Shown: positions 18,155-30,470, counted from the first letter of the stretch. The stretch: 64,000 bases of DNA from Yamagishiella unicocca (GCA_003116995.1 BDSL01000177.1:1-64000); one strand, 5' to 3'. Made by a program: numbers and translations. The notes: generated by a model from the letters alone, not told the origin.

Positions 18155-19387
18155 AAAGAGCAAAGGTGTATGATGAGATCCGACAGTGGAGTTTGTTAGC
18201 TTGTAGATATGAATTCATGTCATGCATATCTGCATTAATAAACTTACTCCTTGCGGCGCCCAACATCTGCAGGCTTGAGGGCGTTCACCACCATCCCCGC
18301 TAGCAGCAGCAGTGGCGACATACGACATCCAACGGAACAAGGCTTCCCACAGGGCTATCGTCGGGACACCTTGCGTATTGGTGAGCGCCTAATATGTAAA
18401 TAGTACACCTGCCCTTTCCTTCGAGGCAGGATGGCTGCACTAGTGAGGGGGCTCCTTGCTGCATTACGTTTTTTTCCAGGGTTGCTAGAGTTTACAGGCA
18501 TTTATATTGGCGCTAAAATAGCTGAAGCCTGGAGGCATGCATGTTAAATGATCCTTGGCCGCCTGTTATCGGAGGGTCACCGAGTCAGGCCAGGTTACCT
18601 GCTCAAGCAGGGGCGCAGCTTCTATTTACGGCTTCATGGATAAAACGATGTTTGCTTCTTTTGAATGCTATGGACGTCAACGCGAACAATGGCGAAAGAT
18701 TTCGCATCAGCACGATGGTGAAGAGTCCGCACTGCTCGAAGAGAGGATCCACTGTTGACAACTCTGTAACGATTAGCATAGCCGTCGATATATAATGCAT
18801 CCATGTTTGTTGGGAGACAGCGGCTTTTCAGTCGTGCTACAACCTGGTCGCTTTTCAGGGTCGCCGGAGTTGCCAGACATCGACATTGGTGCAAAAATAT
18901 TACATTGTATGGGCTTCATGGATAATTGATCCTCGGCCGACTGTAACTGGGGGGTTACCGAGCAAGGCAGGGTTACCGGGCGAGCTGAGGGAGGGATTAC
19001 CCTGGGTCAGCCAGGGTAACACTGGGCCGGACTGCCATAGGGCGGCCTGTCTGCTTGGTGTTCTGTTGGTTTGCCTTTGTTTCGGTGCATGTCGGTCTTT
19101 GTTTCCTCTGTCTTGTTCAGTGTCAGGCGATGCGCCCGATGGTTCTACCTCTTGGTCTGGAATCCACTGTAACCGTTACAACAAAGTATATGCTCAGGAC
19201 GCATTGCAAGGAAGGCGCAGGTCAATACGGACCTATGCTATCTACGACTTGACCAGGCTCTATGCCACTACAGTGTACACAGAACATCAGATAGGACTAT
19301 CATTTCACAAATGCAATATTTACATCGGGTCTTGGGCATGTACAGCGCACTAGACACGGCAGACACACACACACATAAACACGCACT
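18155..19387. other. No supported gene; two diverged GGTTACC-rich segments
   Basis: Segments around 18545-18610 and 18905-19020 share a layout (TGATCCTYGGCCG, then GGTCACCGAG or GGTTACCGAG, then CAGGTTACC) and may be diverged copies of one repeat. Nothing else is identified. Confidence 0.4.
19145..19184 (+). repeat. 40-bp direct repeat, copy 1 (copy 2 at 22259-22298)
   Basis: The 40 bases beginning CTACCTCTTGGTCTGGAATC match 22259-22298 with a single C/T difference. The pair brackets the repeat field and the KDZ transposase. Confidence 0.85.
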
Positions 19388-19505
19388 AGGCTGGAGCTAA
19401 GCAGTACCTGGGCAGGAGCTAAGTAGGAACTGGACAGGATATAAGCAGGAACTGGGCGGGAGCTAAGCAGGAACTGGACGGGACCTAAGCACCGACAGGA
19501 GTGAA
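19388..19505. repeat. 22-bp tandem repeat
   Basis: About five copies of GGAGCTAAGCAGGAACTGGG plus two bases, decaying towards the right. Confidence 0.8.
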
Positions 19506-19539
19506 GCACCAGCTCCGAGTTATGAATGGCACCATCCCA

Positions 19540-20225
19540 ATGGCGCCAGGCATGCCTGGGCAATTACCATTGACTCCCCCCAGGCATGCCTAGGCATGCC
19601 TGGCAACTTGCTTTCTGCACAGCCCACTTTGTTTTGTATTTTCTTATTACAAAATAAGCCTACAGGCAAAGGCCATAGCCCCGCTCCTGAGAACGGGCAA
19701 GTTAGGCCTGGGCCTGTCCATGTCAATGGGCACAGGCATGCCTGAGCATGCCTAGGCATGTGACATCGCGCCCGGGGGTTTCATCAACTTGGCACTGGAC
19801 CAGTCGGACATATCAGGGTGCCCCTAATGTGGTTTCTCAAGGTATGGGCGTTTTTCTCGCGGCGTGCCTGGGCCTGTCGATCCCAATGGGCACAGGCATG
19901 CCTGGGCATGCCTACACATATACGAACGCGCCTGGGGGCTCCATGCACCTGCCGTGATTCTGTGCCTGCTGTCAGAGCTGTCACGGAGCCTCGATAGGGT
20001 ATGTATTGGTGTTGTTTTGGGCCTGTCCATTGTAATGGCCCCAGGCTTGCCTGGCCATGCCTACACGTGTAATACCGCGCCTGGGGGCTGCAATCACCTG
20101 GTTCTGTTCCTGTTCGAGCTACCAGGCAGCCTGTGAAGGACCCTGGAGTGGGAATGGGAGTTTTTCTTGCGAGCGTGCCCGGGCCTCTCCGTTCCAATGA
20201 CCCCAGGCGTGTCTGAGCAGTGTGT
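19540..20225. repeat. ~153-bp tandem repeat with CAGGCATGCCTGGGCATGCC cores
   Basis: Four units begin near 19733, 19887, 20037 and 20195, each with a GCATGCC palindromic core followed by CGCGCCTGGGGGC or similar. An extra CAGGCATGCCT cluster lies at 19545-19605. Open frames here on both strands are by-products. Confidence 0.8.
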
Positions 20226-20394
20226 GCAGTCATACCAGGGAAGGTGCACGACTGCCTAACGTCGATGTTACAGGCGGGACAACAGGCATTGGACCCCCAA
20301 GCGCTGGACAGGCTGAGGGTGCGTTGTCGTGGTCATGGATGGGTGGTGTATGTTGGTGGCCCCACGACCATTTCGCTAACCGTTTGCAGGTGTT

Positions 20395-21520
20395 TGCACC
20401 CATTCTCTGCCGGTTTGTGGTGGTTGAAGACCGCGCGACAGGAATGGTACTGCCGGCCCGGGCTCTCCACCTATTAGAGGCATCACTAGCAGTCGCTAAG
20501 AACTGCTACGCTCCAGTGGACGTACCCACCTTCAGCAGCAACACCAGAAGCCGTGGTGACGACCAAGTGTCCGTTTCAGCCACCGCAGCTGCGAGTAAGC
20601 CATTGTTCGCTGGGGTAGAACCTGTCTAGCTCATCATGACAAAGTGCCTGAACGAATGGGTTGTGCCACAGGTGCTGCTTCCACTGAGGAGGACTTCCTT
20701 CGCACTGGGCACTACTACCCGAGCCTCCCCGTGCAGCGACCCCTAAACAGGTGATCACGATTTGGGAGGGTGGGGGCGCTCTTCGGTGCTAACGTTTTGG
20801 TAATTCAAAATTCAGGTACCTGGCAGACTCCGCTCGCAGAGGGTTGGACGTTGCTGCACCAAGTACAAAAACGATTCAAAGAACCTCAGCTCTGGATTGT
20901 TCGTGCTGCACTGCATGAAGTGCAGTGCTTGCCTAGGGTTCCACATCATATCATGTCGGACCCTGAGCCACCACGGACACTTTTCGAAGTATTGTACAGC
21001 CGGTGGCGGGTGGCCCCAGATGTTGTGGTCTACGATAACTGTTGCCACGGTCATACCTATGTCCTCAACCGGGAGCCTCAATGGGCCGCGAACACTCTCT
21101 TCCTGATCGACAAGATGCACTTCAGGGGCCACACTGCGTGCTGCCGGTCTTACAACATTGGCATGTTCCCTGGCCTTGCGGACCTTAATTCGCAGTTGGC
21201 GGAGCAAAGAGTAAGTGGAAGTAAGTCAGTCAGGGCATTGTCAAGGACTGGGAAATCCGTCAGGACAGGGCCATGCAGCGGGGTGGGGGGTACAAGACGG
21301 TTCGTATCAAAAACACTGTTCCCTTAGCAATCAGACCCATCAATGTGCACGCTCGCCCCTTTCCCCTGTGTTCCATACCCTGCAGAATGCCCGACTGGAC
21401 ATAATAGAGACACACTGCGCCTACATGACCCAGCCGGTGTTCCTGATCTACGTGCGGTTCTTTCTGTTCATGGCAGCACAACTGCGAAAGCTTGGCAACA
21501 AGAGCCAAGGCGGTCGTTAA
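20395..21520 (+). pseudogene. KDZ-type DNA transposase, multi-exon, frameshifted
   Basis: Successive exons encode parts of a KDZ (Kyakuja-Dileera-Zisupton) transposase. The first starts at an acceptor near 20390 (VFAPILCRFVVVEDRAT). A short exon (about 20672-20751) reads STEEDFLRTGHYYPSLPVQR. A third, from about 20817 to 21210, contains YDNCCHGHTY, DKMHFRGHTACC and DLNSQLAEQ. A last one, 21386-21520, begins NARLDIIETHCAYMTQ and ends at TAA. The YDN-C, DK-HF-GH and LNSQ-AEQ motifs in this order are diagnostic of the family. Within the third exon the family-like CLGFHII and SDPEPPRTLFEVLY lie in different frames, so there is a frameshift near 20945. The element is therefore probably inactive. 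The N-terminal part was not found. Confidence 0.8.
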
Positions 21521-22489
21521 AAATAGAGATTAATGTCGCATTCGAGGCGTGGCGATTAATGTCGCGTTCGGGTCGAAAAGGAAACTAATGGGCCCAAGGT
21601 GGGGGGGCACTTGTACCACTACTACAACATTCGGCAAAAACACACCCTCCGGCCATGAGCGATTACCTTGATGATGTCATGCTGAAATGGCGCTTCTTAC
21701 CTGGTAAATCTGATGTTCTTTGTCACCACTCAGTGTCTGGTGGCATTGTGAGTTGGAGTGAGATGCATTTGTGCCGTGCTGGTGCGAACGTGGGCCTGAT
21801 CAGTTGAACGTGAACATGGGCCTGATCAGTTGGCATGGATTGAAACCCTTGGTTGTAGTAACTGTTATCTTACATGAAGGGGTCAGGTGAGCAGTCCTGG
21901 CCTGCAGGCTTCCACTGGAATCCTTTGTAGTGCTTATAGAAACGTTCACCACATTCTTATGTTACTAATTAAGCAAGCGGAGTGGCAGGGGGGACAAGCT
22001 GGTCGCATGTTCAGTCTGTAACCCTGTCACGACACAGCTGGTGATCGACACAGCGTGTGCGAGACACCAGAACCCGCTCAGCAGTGGGGTGCAGTAACAG
22101 TAATGACTTCGGAAAGGCAGCAGTCGCGCCGAGCCCGGCTAAGTTGTACGGCACAAAATCAGGGACGTCCAATAGCAGCGGCGGCTACAAACAACTCGGT
22201 CGGCAGTACGACAGGGTCATCATGTACGACAGCCACGGTTGCAAGCCGCTCGGCGCTGCTACCTCTTGGTCTGGAATCCATTGTAACCGTTACAACAACC
22301 AGCCGGGGAAGAGCCTTCCCACCATCTCGAGCATGCCTTTTCAGCGCTAGTGGCCACACAATCGGCACCTGATGTGCCAGTTACGTGCTGTGTCGTGACA
22401 ACCCCCTGTGACATATGGTAAAGAAGTGCATAGCACCAAAGCACGGTCCTTTCTGGCCCTGACCACATTCTGGCACAGGAGTGGCTGAG
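21521..22489. other. No supported gene
   Basis: Contains a short direct repeat (GGGCCTGATCAGTTG, twice near 21792-21830) and the second copy of the 40-bp direct repeat (22259-22298). Confidence 0.4.
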
Positions 22490-23528
22490 TCTCAGAAAAC
22501 AGCTCTGAAGTCGTCCTGAGTCTAGTTTTGAGAAAATAAAAATCTCAGGCTGAGAATGGCCATTTCTGGGTCTGAAGCCCTTCAGCCAAGTCCCTTGGCT
22601 ATTCAGCTGAAGCCCTTCAGACTTCAGAAACCAGCCCGGGCTTCAGCTGGGTCCCCGGGCCCTTCAGCTGAAGGCCCAGGGGACTCAGCCTGAAGGCCCC
22701 CGTTTGCCCCCCCCCCAGCAGGCTTTTGAAGCCTTTCAGAGCTTCAGAGCTTCACGCAGAAACCAGCCCAGGCTTCAGCTGGGTCCCCGGGCCCTTCAGC
22801 TGAAGGCCCAGGGGACTCAGCCTGAAGGCCCCCGTTTACCCACCCCCCTCCCGGCAGGCTTTTGAAGCCTTTCAGAGCTTCAGGGCTTCAGAAACCAGCC
22901 CGGGCTTCAGCTGGGTCCCCGGGCCATTCAGCTGAAGGCCCAGGGGACTCAGCCTGAAGGCCCCCGTTTACCCACCCCCCTCCCAGCAGGCTTTTGAAGC
23001 CTTTCAGAGCTTCAGAGCTTCAGAAACCAGCCCGGGCTTCAGCTGGGTCCCCGGGCCCTTCAGCTGAAGGCCCAGCAGGGGACTCAGCCTGAAGGCCCCC
23101 GTTTACCCACCCCCCTCCCGGCAGGCTTTTGAAGCCTTTCAGAGCTTCAGACTTCAGAAATATATAAATAATTCAGAAACCAAGCTCTGAGACTCAGAAA
23201 AGGGGGTCTGAAGTCCCAGCCCTATCAGCTGTCGGTCGGCCACCCACCCTGGCCGCCCAGCCATTCAGACCTTCAAAGTGACTCAAAATCTCGGGCCGCC
23301 ATCCTCGCCAATTCAAGCCGAGTCACATAACAAACTATGATAACTCCAAATTAAATGGCGCAATTAGCGTACGCAATGGCGGTCGGTAGGAGTGGGGCCG
23401 CTGTCTTTCACCATCTCAGCGTGTCTCAGCCAGATTCAGGATCTCGAAAGTCGTGCCTCTGCCAACTTTAAAGCGGGCATTAGTAATCTGATACATTTTT
23501 CTATCCTTTTGGAAGATTTTGGAGAGGT

Positions 23529-23920
23529 TTGAGCTTGTGCACTCGGACTCCAATGGTAGATTTGCTGCCTTACGCCCCGATAGAGGTTCCAGCGCTAGCA
23601 GCCGAGTATGCCCAACTATTAGCTACTGATGCAAACCCTGAGGTTCTTTTCGGACCCCTTTTTGGCGGACTGCTGCCGAGATGTATACATCTCGCGGCGT
23701 CCGGTTCGCAATGGACCATAGTTCTGGCGTACTTTCTGACAATATCGTCATTACCCTTGGGCCTCACATTTGCGTTGCTGTCGGCGCGCTTACCCGTCAT
23801 GGGTTCAGCATATCTGCATCTGGACGGCGGCCGTCGCCCCTACAGCCGCTGGCAAGACGCCCGCAATGTCAGTACTTCTTCGATTCCTGGAGAGGCGCAC
23901 CTGATTACCTCTGGAAAAAC
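23529..23920 (+). CDS. Unknown open frame inside the inverted-arm element
   Basis: An ATG just inside the left arm opens a frame of over 130 codons (starting MSLCTRTPMVDLL) that runs into a (GT)n tract. An overlapping frame from 23681 is also open. No domain is recognised. It may be the first exon of a captured or accessory gene; without splice partners the reading frame is uncertain. Confidence 0.25.

Positions 23921-23922
<2 letters not shown>

Positions 23923-23968
<46 letters not shown>
23923..23968. repeat. (GT)23 microsatellite
   Basis: An uninterrupted GT dinucleotide run. Confidence 0.95.
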
Positions 23969-23974
<6 letters not shown>

Positions 23975-24039
23975 CCGGGCAGCGTCCGGGGTATGAGAAC
24001 CGGGAGAGTGCGCGTGGGGCGACGGGTTAGCAGGCGGAG

Positions 24040-25330
24040 GGGGGAAGGAGGGGGAAGCGGAGCCGGGGGTGATTATCGACGACGCCCCCAAGAATCAGCA
24101 TGATGGATGCTCGGCGAGTGCACTGTCGTACGATCGCTCCAGCAAAGCGGATGGCTGCTACGGGTTGTGCTTCGTGCACCTGGCTTTGCGGGTTACCGTT
24201 GCTGGGCTCCCTTGTTACCTCAGGCCCACCCTGGACCCGGCGACGGTGTTGCGGCCCAGCTGCCACCACGGTTGCCGCAGGGCCCATCGCTGCACCTGAC
24301 CCATGTTCAGCCGCTGCCAGTCAAGCCAGGCGCTTATCAGCAGCCAACGCCATAACCCGGCGCATCGTGCATTGTCACCTCCGGCGGACCATAGCATCGC
24401 AGCTGGCGCCGCATCGACTAGCTGTGCGCAGGTGCGGCCGCTCGGGGGGAGAGTGATCGGGGCGGCCGCAGCTGTTAATGGTTAATGGAGAGTGTGTGTG
24501 GCGGCGAGGGCGAGGGGGGGGAGGGGGGGGGGTGATTATCGACGACGCCCCTAAGGCTCAATGTGGTGCGATCGGTGCTCTTCGAGTGCGCTGTTGTACC
24601 TTTACTCCAGTAAAAGTCACCGTGGTGGACGGCTGCTGATATGGGTCGCGCTTCGTGCACCTGGTTCTATGGGTTACCGTTGCTGGGCACTGTCCCTTTT
24701 TTGTACCCACCCGTTTGCTGCCGCCCCTCGCCCGCCAATCTCGCTTGCCCCGAGCCCACCTGCCCTGGTCTTGCTCGCCGCACACGCCGCTGCTCCCTTG
24801 TTGCCCCAGGCCCACCCTGGACCCGGGCAGGGTGTTGCGACCCAGCTGCCACCACGGCCGCCGCCGGACCCGTCGCCTCGACCGACCCATGGTCCGCCAG
24901 TCAAGCTGGGCTCTTTTCAGCAGCCCGCGGCACAGCCTGGCACCTCGCCCCTAATCACCTTCGGTGGCCCATGGCACCAACAGCGTGTATCGCCTGCGTC
25001 AACAGCTGGCGTCGCACTGACTAGCTTTGCGCAGGTGGAGCCGCCCGGGGGGAGGATGGTCGGGGCGGCCGCAGCTCTTTATGATTACCGGAGAGTGCGT
25101 GTGGGGTCGAGGGGGTAGCAAGCGGACAGGGAAACGCGGGGGGAGGGGAGGGGTGGGGGTGATTATCGACGACGCCCCTAGAGATGGTGTGGCCTGTATG
25201 TGATCCCCGCGCCACTGCTCACCTTTTGTCCCAGGTCCACCCCGGCCCCAGCCCTGGTGTTCTAGCCCAGTTGCCAGAAGCACATGGGGGTCCTGTACCA
25301 TGGGCTAACCCCTTTTTGCTTTGTGGAAGC
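24040..25330. repeat. Two and a half ~550-bp repeat units in the element core
   Basis: Each unit starts with GGTGATTATCGACGACGCCC (24068, 24530, 25158) and contains a Pro-rich exon-like stretch (frame reading HPGPG..GVA.QLPP), then GCGGCCGC-containing and G-rich sequence. The third unit is partial. Repetition of an exon-like segment suggests a captured gene fragment that was amplified. No intact gene is seen, and 25330-26022 holds nothing else recognisable. Confidence 0.7.
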
Positions 25331-27098
25331 TGGCACCACCTTGTCTGTGGTTTGGAACCTGTTGATGTGGGTTCCCTCGTTTCTATCTCGGTGGCTGGTG
25401 CTGTCTGGCCTGGTTTGCATGTTCCTTTTTCCCTGGTCGTACAGCTGCAGTGTATGGTCGGTTGACAAGGTACCCCCCCCCGCATACTGTAATAACCAAC
25501 CCTAATACCTAGTTACATCAAATCGTGTCATTTACCCCTGGCCCCGAAGTACCCCAAGTAGTCGGGACAGCACCAGACAGCACTGCGGGGACCCAATCAC
25601 CACATCCATGTCGCCGCTGTGGGGTTGGCCGTGCTACTTCTGCTGTCTCATCCCGTTTTGTCCCATCTCCGTTTTGCGTTTGGCCACCGACACAGATGTC
25701 CTGGACCATCAGCATGCCAGTCTTCAGCGACGCGAACGTGGGCCCAATACCAATCAGGATCGAATATGAGAATATGTCAAGTATCCGTGCGATTCACTGG
25801 CCAATAATGAGCCATCGGGCGCCCAACCCGTGCAGTCGATAAACCGCTTTGCCAAACAGTTAACATAGTGCTCCAAGCTTGTGATTGACTTAATAGTTGT
25901 GTTTAACTCAGTTGTCGGGCCTTTATTGAACCGTGAAGGGGGTTCATTTAACCTTAGACCGACCGTGTAAGCATAACACGCAAGTAATTTATTGTAAAAG
26001 GATAGGATAACCCTTTAACGTATTCAATGTCTGCTTTAAAGTTGGCAGAGACACGACTTTCGAGATTCTGAATCTGGCTGAGACGCGCTGAGACGGTGAA
26101 AGGCAGCGGCCCCACTCCTACCGACCGCCATTGCGTACGCTAATCGCGCCATTTAATTTGGAGTTATCATTGTTTGTTATGTGACTCGGCTTGAATTGGC
26201 GAGGATGGCGGCCCGAGATTTTGAGTCACTTTGAAGGTCTGAATGGCTGGGCGGCCAGGGTGGGTGGCCGACCGACAGCTGATAGGGCTGGGACTTCAGA
26301 CCCCCTTTTCTGAGTCTCAGAGCTTGGTTTCTGAATTATTTATATATTTCTGAAGCTCTGAAGCTCTGAAAGGCTTCAAAAGCCTGCCGGGAGGGGGGTG
26401 GGTAAACGGGGGCCTTCAGGCTGAGTCCCCTGGGCCTTCAGCTGAAGGGTCCGGGGACCCAGCTGAAGCCTGGGCTGGTTTCTGAAGCTCTGAAGCTCTG
26501 AAAGGCTTCAAAAGCCTGCTGGGAGGGGGTGGGTAAACGGGGGCCTTCAGGCTGAGTCCCCTGGGCATTCAGCTGAATGGCCAGGGGACCCAGCTGAAGC
26601 CCGGGCTTGTTTCTGAAGCTCTGAAGCTCTGAAAGGCTTCAAAAGCCTGCTGGGAGGGGGGTGGGTAAACGGGGGCCTTCAGGCTGAGTCCCCTGGGCAT
26701 TCAGCTGAAAGGTCCGGGGACCCAGCTGAAGCCCGGGCTGGTTTCTGAAGCTCTGAAGCTCTGAAAGGCTTCAAAAGCCTGCCGGGAGGGGGGTGGGTAA
26801 ACGGGGGCCTTCAGGCTGAGTCCCCTGGGCCTTCAGCTGAAGGGTCCGGGGACCCAGCTGAAGCCCGCGCTGGTTTCTGAAGCTCTGAAGCTCTGAAAGG
26901 CTTCAAAAGCCTGCCGGGAGGGGGGTAGATGAACGGGGACCTTCCGGCTGAGTCCCCTGGGCCTTCAGCTGAATGGCCCGGGGACCCAGCTGAAGCCCGG
27001 GCTGGTTTCTGAAGCTCTGAAGCTCTGAAAGGCTTCAAAAGCCTGCTGGGAGGGGGGTGGGTAAACGGGGGCCTTCAGGCTGAGTCCCTTGGGCATTT

Positions 27099-27181
27099 CT
27101 AGGTTCTCGACCTACTGACAATGTAGTATCGTATTATCATCAGATAATGGTATGTTGTGTACGAATCATCGCACAAGGTCG
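27099..27181 (-). mobile_element. 83-bp Gypsy LTR fragment
   Basis: These 83 bases are identical to 55724-55806 (and its twin in the other LTR) of the complete Gypsy element further right. The fragment fits exactly between the broken right arm of the inverted-arm element and the first base of the Copia LTR, with no unassigned bases on either side. Confidence 0.9.
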
Positions 27182-27409
27182 TGTTGAAACCAGCAAAGCG
27201 CCCGACCCCTGGGGTCGTATTGTTGCTGTTACATTTACAGAGGTATATGAGCGTTGATCAATCTCAGGGCGATTACTCCATAATCCGTTACAGTGAGAGA
27301 GAGAACCTACGCAGGAAACGCTCTCCTAACACCACACTGAGAGCCGTACTGCGGTACGGCTAAAGCCTCCAATAGGCTGCGTAGCAGAGCTGACCATCAT
27401 TTCACAACA
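27182..27409 (-). mobile_element. Copia LTR (3' LTR of the minus-strand element)
   Basis: A 228-bp segment with TGTTG...CAACA ends lies directly after the pol stop codon. On the minus strand it follows a purine-rich stretch (GTGGGAG), as expected of a polypurine tract. No second copy was found, because the 5' end of the element is missing. Confidence 0.7.
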
Positions 27410-27420
27410 CTCCCACGTGG

Positions 27421-30003
27421 TCAGATCTTGCATACGCTCATGCTCTCGCGAAACTGCCGGAACTTCTCGAACGCCAACGGCTTCGTCAGGCAGTCCGCCA
27501 CCATCTCCGACGTGCGGCAGTCAACCATGACAATCGCGCCGCGCGTCACGTGCTCCCGGATCAGATGGTACCGCACCGCAATGTGCTTCGACCTCTCGGA
27601 AACGACCGGGTTCTTAATCACCTTGATCGCGCACTGGCTGTCGCAGTTGACTTTCGTAGCGACCAGCATGTACCCCATGTCGCACAGCAACTGCCGCAAC
27701 CACAGCGCCTCCTTAACCCCCTCCGATGCCGCTACATACTCGGCCTCCATCGTGGACACCGCCACGGTGCGCTGGAACTTGCTCGACCAGCTCACTGGGC
27801 CCCCGTGCAGCGAAAACACAAAACCCGTGGTCGAACGGCGCGACTCCACGCAACCCGCGTGATCCGCGTCGGTGTAGCCAATGAGGCCCTCATCCACGCG
27901 ACCGCCACCGAACACCAGGCCATAATCGGCCGTGCCAGCCAGATACCGCACCACCTCTTTCGCTGCCTTCCAGTGCTCCTTCCCCGGAGCCGACATGTGC
28001 CGCGTCAGCACTCCCACGGCGTGAGAGATGTCTGGACGCGTGCAACCAGCGATGTACAGCAGGCTGCCCACCAACGCACTGTACGGGTAGCGCTCAACCT
28101 CCAAACGCTCATCCGCCCCGGGCTTCACCAGGACCGTACCCGGGGTCATGGGAACTGCCTTGGGCCGGGACTTCGACATGCCGTACTCGGCCACCACTTC
28201 CTCAATCATCCGGCGCTGGGACACCGTAATCGTGCGAGACTCCCGATCCCGCTGAATGGCCAGACCCAGGAAAAGGTCGGCCTCCCCCATATCGCGGCAA
28301 TCGAAAACCTGCATGATGGCCGACTTCACTTCCAGCACCTTCGCCACGCCGTACGACGCAATCAGCAAATCGTCGACGTAGACCAGCACGTGCACAACAT
28401 CACCATCGACGTCCCGCACGTACAAGCTGGGGTCCGCATCGGATTCCTTGAAACCCATCGCCACCAGCTGCTCGTGCAACTTCTTGTGCCAGGTGCGAGA
28501 TGCCTGCCGCAAGCCATACAGCGACTTGCGCAAGCGGCACACGTTTGCTCGCCCACCCGTCGCAAAACCGGGGGGCTGCTCCACGAAAATCTCCTCCTCC
28601 AAATCACCATTCAGGAAAGCGGTCTTAACATCGAGCTGATGAAGCTCCATGTCCCCAGCCGCAACCATGGCCAGGAAAGCCCGCAGCGTGGCATGCTTGC
28701 TGACAGGCGCGAACACTTCCTTGAAATCAACGCCCTCACGCTGCATAAAGCCCTTGACGACTAGGCGGGCCTTGAACCTCTCAATCACTCCGTGCTTGTC
28801 CTGCTTCAAAGCAAAGACCCACTTTACACCCATCGCACGCGCGCCCTGCGGTTTGGGCTCCAAAACCCACGTGCCCTTCTCCTGCAAGGACGCCAACTCC
28901 TCCTCCATCGTGGCCTGCCACTGCACGGCATAGGGGGACGCCATTGCCTCTGCATAGGTCGCCGGCGCCGTGACTTCCACGCCACGCTGATCCACGGCTC
29001 CAGTATAACGGCTTGGAGGCACACCGGCGTTAACCCGCTTGGCCCTACGCTGCGCAATGGGCTGGTCCGCCTCACTTGGCCCTGCGTCATCTGGCTCGGG
29101 GTCATCATCCGGCTCGGGGCCATCGCCGTCTGGCTCGCCATCCGGCTCACCATCCGACTCGCCATCCGGCTCGGACTCACCACCTTCACCCTCATCATCG
29201 GTATTGGGGTAGGACAACATTTCCTCCCATTCCTCCTCCTCCGACCCCAAATCCGTCTCATCATCAGACGACTCTGACACCTTCTCCATGCGGCAATCGA
29301 CGCAGTCAGCAAACTTGACATTTTTGCTAACGAGGATTTTCTTGTGCCCAGGTAGCCACACACGCCATGCATGCCCTTCGGGCTCGTAGCCCACCAAAAT
29401 GCCTTTGCGGGCCACAGGCCCCAGCTTGGACTGCTGGGGCTTCGGAATCATCACGTATGCTGCACACCCAAACTCACGCAAATACGAAATGTCCGGCTTC
29501 TCGCCAGTGAACCGCTCCCACGGTGTGAGCACGCTATCAGACGTGGCGGATACGTTCCGCAAATGCGACGACGTGAACACTGCCTCGCCCCACATGTTCT
29601 GCGGACAGTCGGGCGAGCCCTCCATCATGGTCCTCACACGTTCAAGCAAAGTGCGATTGAGCCGCTCTGCTGCCCCGTTTTGCTGCGGGGTGTACGGTGC
29701 CGACTTCTCATGCTTAACGCCCAAATTCTCGAAAACTTGGCGCAATTTGGCATTCACGTACTCAGTGCCGCGGTCCGTCCGAACACGGCGCAACTTCTCG
29801 CCGGTTTGGCGCTCCCACGACTTTAGAACCTTCTCGACTTCTTCTGCGACTTTATCCTTCGACGCCAGGAGCCGCACTTCTGAATACTTGCTGTAGTCGT
29901 CCAAAAACGTAGCAATGTACAGTCCTCCACCAGCCGACTTAATCGGCATGGGCCCACACAGGTCCATGTGCACCAGCTGCAATCGCTCCGTGCTTACCCC
30001 TTC
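27421..30003 (-). mobile_element. Copia pol: integrase, reverse transcriptase and RNase H; 5' truncated
   Basis: A single open frame of about 860 codons starts inside the integrase (LVHMDLCGPMP, first catalytic Asp). It continues with FLDDYS, RTDRGTEYVN (~67) and the integrase Glu region in PQQNGAAERLNR. Next come the Copia RT with ALKQDKHG, the motif A region LDVKTAFLNGDL and YVDD (~535). RNase H follows with YTDADHAG (~701) and the Copia C-terminal signature MVADCLTKPL. Gag, protease and the integrase zinc finger are absent. The sequence breaks at about 30003 in the palindrome CCCCTTCTTAAGGGG. The frame is free of stops, so truncation is probably fairly recent or happened at insertion. Confidence 0.93.
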
Positions 30004-30470
30004 TTAAGGGGTATGAAGGTGACGAATGCCGTAGGTATGGTGCTTAAGGAAGGTGCGTATGTAGCGATACAATATAGTTGGTGCCAAGTAGGTTTGGGTG
30101 CTAGGTGCTATAACACCTTTGTAAAAAACGAATTATATTTGCAAAGGCCAGCGCGCACACTCTGGAAACATCAAACGGCGCTTTGGGAACTCGCGGGAAC
30201 ATGCTGTAGGCGCCCGAAATGATACTTCCGAAATGCAGTAGCAGTGGGTACCTGCGACTGGGCACCAGCACACGCCTAGTGGGGAGATTCGCACCACTCT
30301 TTTTCCAATGTATCCTAAACATACGTACGCAGGACGTATCAGCATCAGAGTGGAAATAAGAATAGTGGGCGGACTCCCACGAACTCCCAAAACACGCCCT
30401 CAGTAGCCACCAGCAGTAGGTGGCTGCAACTTGGCGCGAGCACACGCTCAGTGAGCGAATTCGTACTATT
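30004..30470. other. AT-richer spacer between two Copia pieces
   Basis: No gene. Two diverged segments (about 30230-30300 and 30405-30470) share the order CAGTAG, ACCAGCACACGC or GAGCACACGC, and a CGAATTCG-like end, suggesting an old duplication. Confidence 0.4.

Larger units (their letters stand above)
22490..27098. mobile_element. Non-autonomous element with ~1 kb repeat-built inverted arms
   Basis: The left arm (about 22556-23480) and right arm (about 26023-27098) are reverse complements. Each has a unique inner part of about 270 bp (CAGCCCTATCAGCTGTCGGT on the left) and an outer stack of ~132-bp units containing CTTCAGCTGGGTCCCCGGGC: about four on the left and five on the right. The outer end of the right arm is cut off at 27098 by an 83-bp LTR piece. 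The core carries no recognisable transposase. Long inverted arms with stacked subterminal repeats fit a cut-and-paste DNA transposon mobilised in trans. No target duplication can be shown because the right end is truncated. Confidence 0.75.

Noticed and set aside
22556..27098. CRISPR-like regular repeats
   Set aside because: Units are long (~132 bp), adjacent without unique spacers and mirrored in two arms; this is a eukaryotic transposon structure.
27550..28764. 404-codon plus-strand frame opposite Copia pol
   Set aside because: It is the antisense shadow of a well-supported Copia pol frame; no motifs of its own.
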